64,000 bases of DNA, from assembly GCF_907177275.1 (NCBI RefSeq), contig NZ_CAJSLV010000081.1:186001-250000 (forward strand). Direction: 5' to 3'. The translations under genes were made by a program, and so were the position numbers. Below the pieces are notes generated by a model. It was given only the letters and a program-made list of their open reading frames with translations, made no database searches and was not told the origin of the DNA. This document shows, one piece after another, positions 53,101 to 61,098 of this stretch (position 1 is the first letter of the stretch; each line of letters opens with the position of its first letter). The DNA is from Actinacidiphila cocklensis (GTDB lineage Bacteria > Actinomycetota > Actinomycetes > Streptomycetales > Streptomycetaceae).

Positions 53101-53829
53101 GTGACCCAGCCATCCACCACCCCCACCATCGTCCTGGTACACGGCGCGTTCGCCGACGCCTCCAGCTACGCGGCCGTCATCCCGGAGCTGCTGGCCGACG
53201 GCTTCGACGTGGTGGCGCCGGCGGTGCCCAACCGCAGCCTCATCGGTGACGCCGCCTATATCGCCTCCGTCGTACGGAACATCCCCGGACCGGTCGTCCT
53301 GGTCGGCCACTCCTACGGTGGCGCGGTCATCACCGTGGCCGGTGTCGAGGACAACGTGAAAGCCCTGGTCTACCTCGCCGGCTACGCCCTTGAGCAGGGC
53401 GAGAGCCTGGGCGAGCTCCAGGGCCGCTTCCCCGACTCCGACCTGGCCGCCGCACTCGTGTACACCCCCTTCCCGATCGAGGGCTCCGCCGAGGGCGGCA
53501 CCGACGTGACGGTGGACGCCGGGAAGTTCCCCGCGATCTTCGCCGCCGACGTCGACCCGGAGCTCGCCGCGGTGCTGGCCGTCTCCCAGCGCCCGCTGGC
53601 CGCCCAGGCGTTCGCCGACCGGGCACCGGCCGCGGCCTGGGAGACCAAGCCCTCCTGGGGTCTGGTGTCCGCCGCCGACCACACCATCAATCCCGACGTG
53701 GAGCGCTACGGCTACCAGCGCGCCGGGATGACCACCGTCGAGGTCGACTCCTCGCACCTGGTCATGCTCGCCCACCCCAAGCGGGTCGCCGACCTGATCC
53801 GCGAAGCCGCTCGCACCTCGGCTCACTGA
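53101..53829 (+). CDS. Alpha/beta hydrolase
   Basis: A 242-residue small alpha/beta hydrolase. The start region is IVLVHGAFADASSYAAVIPE, the nucleophile elbow VVLVGHSYGGAVITVAG (Ser about residue 68), the acid region SWGLVSAADHTINPDVERYG and the catalytic His VEVDSSHLVMLAHPKRVADL near the C-terminus. This type is often annotated as an ester or aryl-ketone hydrolase. It starts at a GTG with GAGGAA upstream. It is 36 bp downstream of the HSL esterase gene and probably co-transcribed with it. Confidence 0.92.
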   Translation: MTQPSTTPTIVLVHGAFADASSYAAVIPELLADGFDVVAPAVPNRSLIGDAAYIASVVRNIPGPVVLVGHSYGGAVITVAGVEDNVKALVYLAGYALEQGESLGELQGRFPDSDLAAALVYTPFPIEGSAEGGTDVTVDAGKFPAIFAADVDPELAAVLAVSQRPLAAQAFADRAPAAAWETKPSWGLVSAADHTINPDVERYGYQRAGMTTVEVDSSHLVMLAHPKRVADLIREAARTSAH

Positions 53830-53894
53830 CCACAGCGCCCGCCGAAGGCTGCTGCCGCACGGACGGACGGCAGCAGCCGGCAGCGCGTACCCCC

Positions 53895-54190
53895 GTCCAG
53901 GAGATCACATCAGCGGTCAGCCGCTACTGGAGCTGCCAGGTGCCCGCCCGCCGGGCGATGGAGCGCGACGACGCCGGGGTGGCCGGCTGGGTGAAGGAGA
54001 CCCGGCCGGACGGGGAAGGACCGTGGCGGCGCTCGACGGCCGGCTCGTCTTCGAGGACGAGGCCGGCTTCTCGATGACCCCGCCGACCACCCGCACGTCA
54101 TCGCGCCGCGGTCACACGCCGGTCCTCCGCGTGAGAGGACGCTCCCGCCGCCGCTTGCCGTTGGCCTCACCACCGGGATGCGCCGCAACA
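53895..54190 (+). pseudogene. IS630 transposase fragment
   Basis: WSCQVPARRAMERDDAGVAG then WVKETRP, followed one frame over by LDGRLVFEDEAGFSMTPP and RGHTPVLRVRGRSRRR. This is the linker and first catalytic Asp region of an IS630 transposase. Both ends are missing and there is a frameshift. It occupies most of the gap between the hydrolase operon and the NTF2-like gene. Confidence 0.7.
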
Positions 54191-54244
54191 TCGCCGAACA
54201 ACCCTCAGGGCCGGGATGTCAGTGGCCCGTGCAAGGGTGCCCCC

Positions 54245-54622
54245 ATGGACTCTTCAGGAGTGGTCGAGGCATTGTGGGATCGGATCCAGGCGCGCGACTG
54301 GTCAGCTGTCGCCGACCTGGTCGCGGAGGACGTCGTGGTCGAGTGGCCGATCAGCGCGGAGCGCATCGTCGGCAACAAGAACTTCGTCGCGGTGAACAGC
54401 GAATACCCGGAGGGCTGGTCGATTCGGGTACTGCGGATCGTGGCTGACGGCAACGAGGTGGTCTCCGAGGTCGAGGTCCCGCACGACGAGTTCGGCGTGT
54501 TCCGCGCGGCCTCGTTCTGGACCGTCCAGCAGGGACGGATCGTGCGTGGCCGGGAGTATTGGACGAGTGTTGGGGCTGATCCGCGCCCGGAGTGGCGGGC
54601 GGCTCTGGTTGAACCCATGTGA
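54245..54622 (+). CDS. NTF2-like (SnoaL-type) protein
   Basis: A 125-residue protein of the cone-shaped NTF2-like fold. It has the N-terminal helix VVEALWDRIQARDWSAVADL, then EDVVVEWPISAERIVGNKNF and the long strands SIRVLRIVADGNEVVSEVEV and FRAASFWTVQQGRIVRGREYW. The family includes SnoaL-like cyclases, isomerases and many uncharacterised small-molecule binding proteins. The start at 54245 lies directly behind an IS630 relic with only a weak ribosome site. No partner gene is adjacent in the same direction, so the substrate is unknown. Confidence 0.83.
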   Translation: MDSSGVVEALWDRIQARDWSAVADLVAEDVVVEWPISAERIVGNKNFVAVNSEYPEGWSIRVLRIVADGNEVVSEVEVPHDEFGVFRAASFWTVQQGRIVRGREYWTSVGADPRPEWRAALVEPM

Positions 54623-54798
54623 AGCGGCTGGGAGCAGGCCGCGCGGACCCAGCTCAGCTTCACAACTCACTCAACCTGCGCGGCCCTTCTCATGTCACGG
54701 CCAAATCAGCCGGAACGTCGCCGCGAGCAGCACCAGCCGAAGCGCCGGGCCAGCACGTCCCGACCTCAATTTTCCCCGAGGTCGTAATTCACGGCTCC

Positions 54799-55890
54799 TC
54801 ACCGTGTCGTCCCTTGGAACACTTCCCCAGGATGGCTTCGGCGGTCCGCCGGTCCCACAAGGCGCGGATCCGGCGGAGGAGTTCCTCCATGAGTCGGCAG
54901 TGTGGAGGCGCCGGCGTACGGCTTCCAGGCCGCCAGCGCGTCGCGCCGCCACTGGACCGGCGACATTCCGTAGGCCTCCCGGAAGACCCGGCTGAAATGG
55001 GCGGAACTGGTGAACCCCCAGCGGGCCGCGACGGCGCCGACCGCGCGCCGGGCTGCCTCGGGCCGGGCCAGTTCCTCCCCGGCGGCCGCCAGTCTGCGGG
55101 CGCGCACACGGGAGTTGACCGTCATGCCCTGCCGCTGGAAGAGCAGGTGCAGATAGCGCAGGGAGATACCGTGCTGGTCCGCGATGTACTGCGGAGTCAG
55201 GTCCGGATCGCCCAGCCGGGACTCGATGAACGCCTCGATCCGGGAGAGCAGGGCCGCCGTCGGTGCCGGCTGCTCCGCCACCCGGTGCAGGGCGAGGACC
55301 GCGATCACGTCCGCGGCCGCGCGGGCGAGTTGCTCGCGACGGTCATCGGGAGCGGCCACGGCCTCTTCCGCCAGGCCGGACAGCAGTGGCAGCAACAGCG
55401 CTTCCGGGCCGTCCTCGGTATCGTCCAGCGTCGTCGCGGTGAGACGACGCAGTTGCGTCTCCCGCAGACGCAGCAGGGCACGTGGGAGCGTCAGCACCCG
55501 GGCGCGCTGGTCGCCGCCGAGCACGAGCCTGAACGGCCGGCTCGCGTCGTAGAAGGCCAGACCGCCGGGGACCAGCCGGGCCGAGCGCCCGTCCTGCAAC
55601 AGCAATGCGCTGCCGTCGAGCTGATGACGCAGCATCAGCTGGTCACGCCCGTCCGCGGCACCGCTGCGGACCACTTCGGCGGGTCCGGACTCCTCGGTGA
55701 CGATCCGCAGGGACTCGAAGTGCTCAGCACGCAACGTACCGCTCCACGTCCCCGCGGATTTCACGGTCACGCGGAGGTGGCCGAACGCCCGGGAGAGTGC
55801 CGCCTGCCAGGCGGCACTTCGTGCGTGCGGGGGGACGGCCAGGGTGGAGAACGCGAATGCTCCGCTGCCGGTCAGGCGGTCGCCGGCCAC
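54799..55890 (-). CDS. AraC family regulator
   Basis: A 363-residue regulator. An N-terminal AraC-binding-like (NitR/FeaR type) domain spans about residues 15-190 (RLVPGGLAFYDASRPFRLVL, ALLRLRETQLRRLTATTLDD). The C-terminal HTH domain spans about 225-325 (PDLTPQYIADQHGISLRYLH and AVAARWGFTSSAHFSRVFRE). A Pro-rich tail follows. It overlaps the end of the second AraC gene by 19 bp, so the two are translated from one transcript. The two proteins share architecture and probably arose by duplication. Confidence 0.9.
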   Translation of the reverse strand: MAGDRLTGSGAFAFSTLAVPPHARSAAWQAALSRAFGHLRVTVKSAGTWSGTLRAEHFESLRIVTEESGPAEVVRSGAADGRDQLMLRHQLDGSALLLQDGRSARLVPGGLAFYDASRPFRLVLGGDQRARVLTLPRALLRLRETQLRRLTATTLDDTEDGPEALLLPLLSGLAEEAVAAPDDRREQLARAAADVIAVLALHRVAEQPAPTAALLSRIEAFIESRLGDPDLTPQYIADQHGISLRYLHLLFQRQGMTVNSRVRARRLAAAGEELARPEAARRAVGAVAARWGFTSSAHFSRVFREAYGMSPVQWRRDALAAWKPYAGASTLPTHGGTPPPDPRLVGPADRRSHPGEVFQGTTR

Positions 55891-56924
55891 GGCTGCTCCC
55901 CACCGTCACGCCGGATCCGCTCCTGCCGCAGCCAGTCCGTCGGGGACAGGCCGACGGAGGCACGGAAGACCTTCCCCAACTGGGACGGCCCGCTGAAGCC
56001 CCATCGGTGGGCGATCTGCCCGAGGTCGGCGCCGACGTCAACCGTCGTGGCCAGCTCCCGGCGGCACTCCTGGAGCCGCAGGTCGCGGATCCAGCGGCTC
56101 ACCGTGGTGCCCTCGCCCTCGAAGAGCCGGTGCAGGTACCGGACCGAGATACCGTGGGCCCGGGCGATGGCCTGCGGGCCGAGAGCCGGGTCGGCGAGGT
56201 GCCAGCGGATGTGACCCTGCACGCGCAGCAGCAGCACCCGCTCGGCGCCGGGAAGGTCATCGGACGGCTCGTCCAGATCCTCGGCGACGGTGGCTGCCAG
56301 CAGGTCGGCGACGGTCGCCCCGAGCCGTTCACCGACCGCGGCGGAGTAGGACTCGGAGGCGTCGGCCAGCCGGGACAGGTACGGGGACAGCAGCGCGGGC
56401 AGTCCGCCGCTCGGCCGCAGTGCCCGCCCGGTGAGAGCACACAGGTCCGCCTCACCCCGGCCGAGCATTTCGCGGGGCACGGCGAATATCTTCTGCTGGA
56501 AGCGTCCCGGGTAGGTCGTGCGGAACGGCCGGACCGTCTCGAAGAAGCAGATGTCGCCCACCCGCAGTTCGGTCATACGTCCGTCCTGTTCGGCCTGCGT
56601 CAGGCCGCTGCCCTGCACCGCGACGAAGACCTGGCTCCCATCGCCGCCGGCAACGTAACGGGGGGATCGGTCGACCCGGCCCGGGTCGCAGTCGACCGTG
56701 ATGATCTGCAGACCGCCGAGGCGGTCGGTGCGCATCGTGGCGTCGTACGTACCGCCGGGGGCGCTGATGTCCATACCGACCAGAGCGGTGAACACCGCGT
56801 CGTGCCAGAACTCCATGCTCTCGTGCAGCGGAACCGAACGGGTGGACAGCACACGTGCCCGCGGCCCTGCACCAGGGCGGTCCCGCCCACTGTTCCCCCC
56901 ACCAGGGCTGTTCTCTTCTGCCAT
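55872..56924 (-). CDS. AraC family regulator, tandem partner
   Basis: A 350-residue regulator of the same type (start MAEENSPGGG at 56924; a longer frame begins at 56960). The N-terminal AraC-binding-like domain has LRVGDICFFETVRPFRTTYP and QKIFAVPREMLGRG. The HTH part has LGPQAIARAHGISVRYLHRL and IAHRWGFSGPSQLGKVFRAS. It is 81 bp downstream of the HSL-type hydrolase gene on the same strand and overlaps the following AraC gene. A hydrolase with two co-transcribed AraC regulators suggests control by the hydrolase substrate or product, which is inference. Confidence 0.9.
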   Translation of the reverse strand: MAEENSPGGGNSGRDRPGAGPRARVLSTRSVPLHESMEFWHDAVFTALVGMDISAPGGTYDATMRTDRLGGLQIITVDCDPGRVDRSPRYVAGGDGSQVFVAVQGSGLTQAEQDGRMTELRVGDICFFETVRPFRTTYPGRFQQKIFAVPREMLGRGEADLCALTGRALRPSGGLPALLSPYLSRLADASESYSAAVGERLGATVADLLAATVAEDLDEPSDDLPGAERVLLLRVQGHIRWHLADPALGPQAIARAHGISVRYLHRLFEGEGTTVSRWIRDLRLQECRRELATTVDVGADLGQIAHRWGFSGPSQLGKVFRASVGLSPTDWLRQERIRRDGGEQPWPATA

Positions 56925-57005
56925 GGGATCAGCCTGCGCGAACAGCACAACCCGGCTCAATACGTCGGCCGACTGGTCCCCCGCCCAGCAACTGACCCGT
57001 ACACA

Positions 57006-58004
57006 TCAACTTGGTTCGTTCAGCAGCTTCGCACACAGGAAATCACAGCCCTGACGCACCGCTGCCCGGGTGGGCGGGCTGTCCCGCAGAGCCGCGAGGG
57101 AGACGAAGTCATGGATGGTGCCCAGGAAGCGCATCGCGCTCGCCTCGACCCCCGCAGCACGCAGCCGCCGCGCATACTCCTCCCCCTCGTCTCTGGCGAC
57201 GTCGGCCTCGGCCGTCACCACCAGCGCGGGCGGCAGCCCGGCCAGCTCCGCGCGGGTCGCCCGGAGCGGGGAGGCCGTGGGTAGGCGCATCTGCCGCGGC
57301 TTGGCCGCATACTGCTCCCAGTACCCCCGCAGGGCCTCGCGAGTGAGCAGGTAACCGGTGGCGAAGCGCCGTTGGGACTCGCTGTCGCAGCGGGAGTCGG
57401 TGAGCGGGTAGTAGAGCACTTGGGCGCGGATCGACGGTCCGCCGCGCCTACGCGCCAGCATCGTCAACGCGGTGGCCAGTGTCGCCCCGGCGCAGTCGCC
57501 GGCCACAGCGAGCCGTTCGGGGTCCAGCTGCAGTTCGTCGGCGTGCGCGGCGGTCCAGGCCAGCAGGGCATAGCACTCCTCGAGCGCCACTGGGTAACGG
57601 GCCTCCGGGGTGCGGCTGTACTCGGGGACGATCGCCATGGTGCCCAGCTCCCGGACGAACTCGCTGATCAGCCGGACGTGCGTCTGGGCGTCGCCGAGCA
57701 TCCAGCGGCCGCCGTGGACGTAGAACAGCGCGGGCAGCGGCCCGGTGGTGCCCCGGGGGCGGAAGATCCAGAAGCCGACGAGTCCCGAGGGGCCGACCGG
57801 CGCCACGCGGAAGGCGGCGTCCATATCGAAGTCGTCGATCCGGTCGGCCTGGGACTCGCGCAGCGCTTGCCGGCCGAGGACCGGGCCGAGTTCGTCGAGG
57901 AACGGCGGCGCGGCCAGGGCGGTCACCAGCCGTTCCACCGCCGGGTCGAGCACGATCCCGCACGGCGAGGGTTCGCCTGCGCCGTCGCAGGAGTCCGACT
58001 GCAT
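57006..58004 (-). CDS. HSL-type alpha/beta hydrolase with Cys in place of Ser nucleophile
   Basis: A 332-residue protein of the hormone-sensitive-lipase family. The oxyanion motif is HGGRW (residues 97-101) rather than HGGGW. The nucleophile elbow is GDCAGA with Cys171 (codon TGC) where relatives have GDSAGG. The Asp and His regions remain (VVTAEADVARDEGEEYARRL; GTIHDFVSLAAL). Overall length and blocks match the esterase at 52093-53064. A Ser-to-Cys change usually weakens ester hydrolysis and may favour acyl transfer or thioester chemistry, or the gene may be drifting. It is first in a group with two AraC genes. Confidence 0.9.
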   Translation of the reverse strand: MQSDSCDGAGEPSPCGIVLDPAVERLVTALAAPPFLDELGPVLGRQALRESQADRIDDFDMDAAFRVAPVGPSGLVGFWIFRPRGTTGPLPALFYVHGGRWMLGDAQTHVRLISEFVRELGTMAIVPEYSRTPEARYPVALEECYALLAWTAAHADELQLDPERLAVAGDCAGATLATALTMLARRRGGPSIRAQVLYYPLTDSRCDSESQRRFATGYLLTREALRGYWEQYAAKPRQMRLPTASPLRATRAELAGLPPALVVTAEADVARDEGEEYARRLRAAGVEASAMRFLGTIHDFVSLAALRDSPPTRAAVRQGCDFLCAKLLNEPS

Positions 58005-58111
58005 GGGTGGCCCTCATCTCTCGCTCAGCCCTCGGGCATCTCTTCGTCGCCCCAGCTGCCAGGAGATGACGAATCACCGGCACCTGCGCGTGCCGCACGC
58101 TGGCACATCCC

Positions 58112-60964
58112 TCAGCCGGCGCCGAGTTCGACCTCGGTCAGCAGGCTCCGGAGCTGGTGGCGGCGGCTCACTCCGAGCTTGGGATAGATGTTGTACAGGT
58201 GCGTTCCCACAGTACGCGGCGACAGATAGAGCCTCTCCCCGATCTCCCGGTTCGACAGACCGCCGGCTGCCAGTGTGACGATCTGCCGCTGCTGTGCGGT
58301 CAGTTCCGCCAGCGCGCCTTCGGGTTCCGCGGCGGCACCGACTCCACTCGCCCGTAGCTCCGCACGGACGGCCGCGGCCAGGGGTACGGCACCGAGTCCT
58401 TCTGCCAGCTGCAGAGCCGCGGTGAACTGCTCCCGCGCCTCCAGCGGGCGGCGGGCGCGGCGCAGCCAGATCCCGTAGCCGAGGCGTGCCCTGGAGCGTT
58501 CCCACGGCCAGCGCTCGCCCTCGGGGTTAACCACGGCGAGCTGGAAATGCTCCTCAGGGTCGCCGTCCGGCTCCAGCAACGCGGCGGCATGGTGCAGCAG
58601 CCGCGTCATCCGGGCCGTCGGCCGCTCGCCCTGCTGGTCGCGGACCTGGACGAGCACCCGCGCCGCGTCCGCCAGCCGACCCGTGCGCAGAGCCACGGAG
58701 GCGAGGTCGGCCACCGAGATCGGCGACAGGAACGGATGCAGCGGCGAGCCGTCCGCGTCGAAGAGCATCCGGAATTCGCGGTAGGCACTGGACCAGTCGC
58801 CGTGGACCACCGCCGCCAGTGCCCGGGCACGGAGGATGCGGGCGTGCGTAGCCCGGTTCTCCGCCAGGTCGAGAGCACGCCAGTTCGCCTCCGTTCCGGA
58901 CGACGGCAGGATGGCCTGACCGCGCAATGCGGACAAGGTCAGCGTCAGCGCGTCGAGGTCGGCCCGGACCCGGGACTGGCCGAGTACGGCGGCATCGCCG
59001 CTTCCCTCCCTGAGCAGCGTCTCGGCTTCCGCCCACAAGCCCGTCGCCAGCAGCGTGTCCGCCATCGGCGCCAGGGACCATGCGCGCAGGCCGAGGGCCT
59101 GACGGGCGCGCAACTGGGCGTCGGCCTTGCGGTACTGCCGCAAGCAGGTGTCCGGCTCGTCCGCCCGATAGGCCACCCACGCCACGGCGAGCCGTCTGAC
59201 CAACTGGTCAGGAGTATCCGGGAGCGGCCCGAGGCGAGGAGGATCGAGCCTGCGCAGCAGCCGGGTGGCCGAGCTGTCGGGCGTCGCCACCACGGACACG
59301 CAAGCGTGCAGGGCCGACGCCGCCTCAGACGTGCCGAGCCGGGACAGCGGCCCGGCGCCGCGGACCGGGGGCCGGGCTTCGTGGTCGGTTCGCGCGAACA
59401 GCGCCCTCATGTGGCCGCGGTGCTCCGGCCGCGCGGACTGATCGGTGACCGCCGCGCCCACCAGGGCCAGCGCGAGCGCTTCGGAGCCGCCATCGGGGCA
59501 TGCCCGCTCACTGACGTCGAGCAGCAGGTCGAGGGCCTCCTGCTGGAGTGAGGACAGCGAAAGTGCGGTGCTCATGACGGCGGCGGCCACGCAGGCCTGC
59601 CCGGCGTCGCCACCGGACCGGGTGAAGTCACGGTAGAGGTCGGTCACCCAGTCGGCGTCCCCGACCAGGTGGGCGGCGGACAGCGCCTCGGCCAGCCGGC
59701 GCGCGCGGTCGCGGGCGTCGGGGCTGAGTCGGGCGGCCTCTTCCAGGGCGGCCGCCGCGGTGAACGCGTTCTGCGAGTCCCGGGCAGCCGCTTCGAGCGC
59801 GCCGGCGATCGACTCGTCGGGGCCTAGTGCGGCAGCTGCCAGGTAGCGGGCACGGGACGCCGGTGCGACGGCCGCCTCCGCCAGGTTCAGATAGGCCGCG
59901 CGACGCGACTGAGCCGGCTGGCGCGCGCCGACGGCGCGGCGCATCAACGGGTGCCGGAACCAGACTCTCCGGTCTGTCACGGTGACGATGCCCGCGGCCT
60001 CGGCGGGAGCCCACACGCCCAGGTCCTGGGCGCCCGCCGCGGTCGTGACAGTGGCCACGTCCTCCCCCAGGTCCGCGATCGCCGCGTGCAGCAGCGCGCC
60101 TTGCGTACCGGCGGGCAGGGCGGCGAGCACGTCCTCGACCCCGTGCCGGGGCAGCGGATGCCGGGGCCGCCGGTTCCCCGGCAGCATCCGTTCGACGTCC
60201 GGCTGCGCGAGTCGGCACAATTCCAGCAGGGCAAGCGGATTCCCCTGCGCCTCCCCCAGCAGTTCCAGCCTGCGCCGGCCCCTGGGCGCACCGGGCTGCG
60301 CGTCCAGGAGCGCGGCAGCCGCCCCCGGGCTGAGCGGCGGGAGGTGCATCACGCCGACTTCCGTCGGCAGCCCGGTCGGAGCGGCCTCACCGCGAGCGGC
60401 AAGAAGCACCGACACCCCGTCGCCCAGATGGCGCAGGACCGTACCGATCAGGTCCACGGAGGCGCGGTCACAGTCCTGCACATCGTCCACCGTCACCAGA
60501 ACGGGCCTGTCGGCGGCAAGGTGCCGGAGCAGGAGCAGCACCGCCCCCTGCACGGCCGGCGGGTCGGGCAGTGACGGCCCCGGCGTCCCGGTGACCACCG
60601 CGCCCAGCACCTGCTGGTGCAGCTCCGGCAGGACGCCGATCTCCTCGGCGATGGAGGCGAGCAACTGGCACACGCCGGCGTAGGGCCGTTCCCGGTCCCC
60701 GGCCCACCCGTGCGCGGACAGCACCAGCGCGCCCCGGCGGCCTGCCTGCTCCCGGGCGGCACGCAGCAGCCGCGTCCTGCCGATCCCCTCTTCGCCGAGC
60801 AGCAGCAGACCCCGGGGCGACGCGCCCTGCACCGGCCCGGAGCCGCGAAGAATCCGTTCGAGTTCGGTGTCCCGGCCGACCAGCCCGTGGCCCGCCTCCT
60901 CGTCCCACTCACAGGGTCCGACTGCCACGCCCCCGCCCGCCCTGCCTGCTGCCTCGATCATCAT
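58112..60964 (-). CDS. LuxR family LAL regulator with altered P-loop
   Basis: A protein of about 950 residues starting MMIEAAGRAGGGVAVG. The ATPase has GEEGIGRTRLL (about residue 58), where Arg replaces the usual P-loop Lys of GKS/T, and Walker B PVLVTVDDVQDCDRAS (about 150). A long helical TPR-like middle follows. The C-terminal HTH is LTAQQRQIVTLAAGGLSNRE then IGERLYLSPRTVGTHLYNIY. The P-loop change may reduce ATP hydrolysis. It is divergent from the third LAL gene, with 134 bp between the starts. Confidence 0.9.
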   Translation of the reverse strand: MMIEAAGRAGGGVAVGPCEWDEEAGHGLVGRDTELERILRGSGPVQGASPRGLLLLGEEGIGRTRLLRAAREQAGRRGALVLSAHGWAGDRERPYAGVCQLLASIAEEIGVLPELHQQVLGAVVTGTPGPSLPDPPAVQGAVLLLLRHLAADRPVLVTVDDVQDCDRASVDLIGTVLRHLGDGVSVLLAARGEAAPTGLPTEVGVMHLPPLSPGAAAALLDAQPGAPRGRRRLELLGEAQGNPLALLELCRLAQPDVERMLPGNRRPRHPLPRHGVEDVLAALPAGTQGALLHAAIADLGEDVATVTTAAGAQDLGVWAPAEAAGIVTVTDRRVWFRHPLMRRAVGARQPAQSRRAAYLNLAEAAVAPASRARYLAAAALGPDESIAGALEAAARDSQNAFTAAAALEEAARLSPDARDRARRLAEALSAAHLVGDADWVTDLYRDFTRSGGDAGQACVAAAVMSTALSLSSLQQEALDLLLDVSERACPDGGSEALALALVGAAVTDQSARPEHRGHMRALFARTDHEARPPVRGAGPLSRLGTSEAASALHACVSVVATPDSSATRLLRRLDPPRLGPLPDTPDQLVRRLAVAWVAYRADEPDTCLRQYRKADAQLRARQALGLRAWSLAPMADTLLATGLWAEAETLLREGSGDAAVLGQSRVRADLDALTLTLSALRGQAILPSSGTEANWRALDLAENRATHARILRARALAAVVHGDWSSAYREFRMLFDADGSPLHPFLSPISVADLASVALRTGRLADAARVLVQVRDQQGERPTARMTRLLHHAAALLEPDGDPEEHFQLAVVNPEGERWPWERSRARLGYGIWLRRARRPLEAREQFTAALQLAEGLGAVPLAAAVRAELRASGVGAAAEPEGALAELTAQQRQIVTLAAGGLSNREIGERLYLSPRTVGTHLYNIYPKLGVSRRHQLRSLLTEVELGAG

Positions 60965-61098
60965 TCGCGCACCCCCGGACACTGCACTCGTACGTCCCGG
61001 CGGACACCGGCACACTGCACAACGATCTTCACGGCGCCCGGGGTGTAGTGCATCTGTCGAATGACCAGTCGTCCGCGACGACTCGCTGACCTGGCAGA

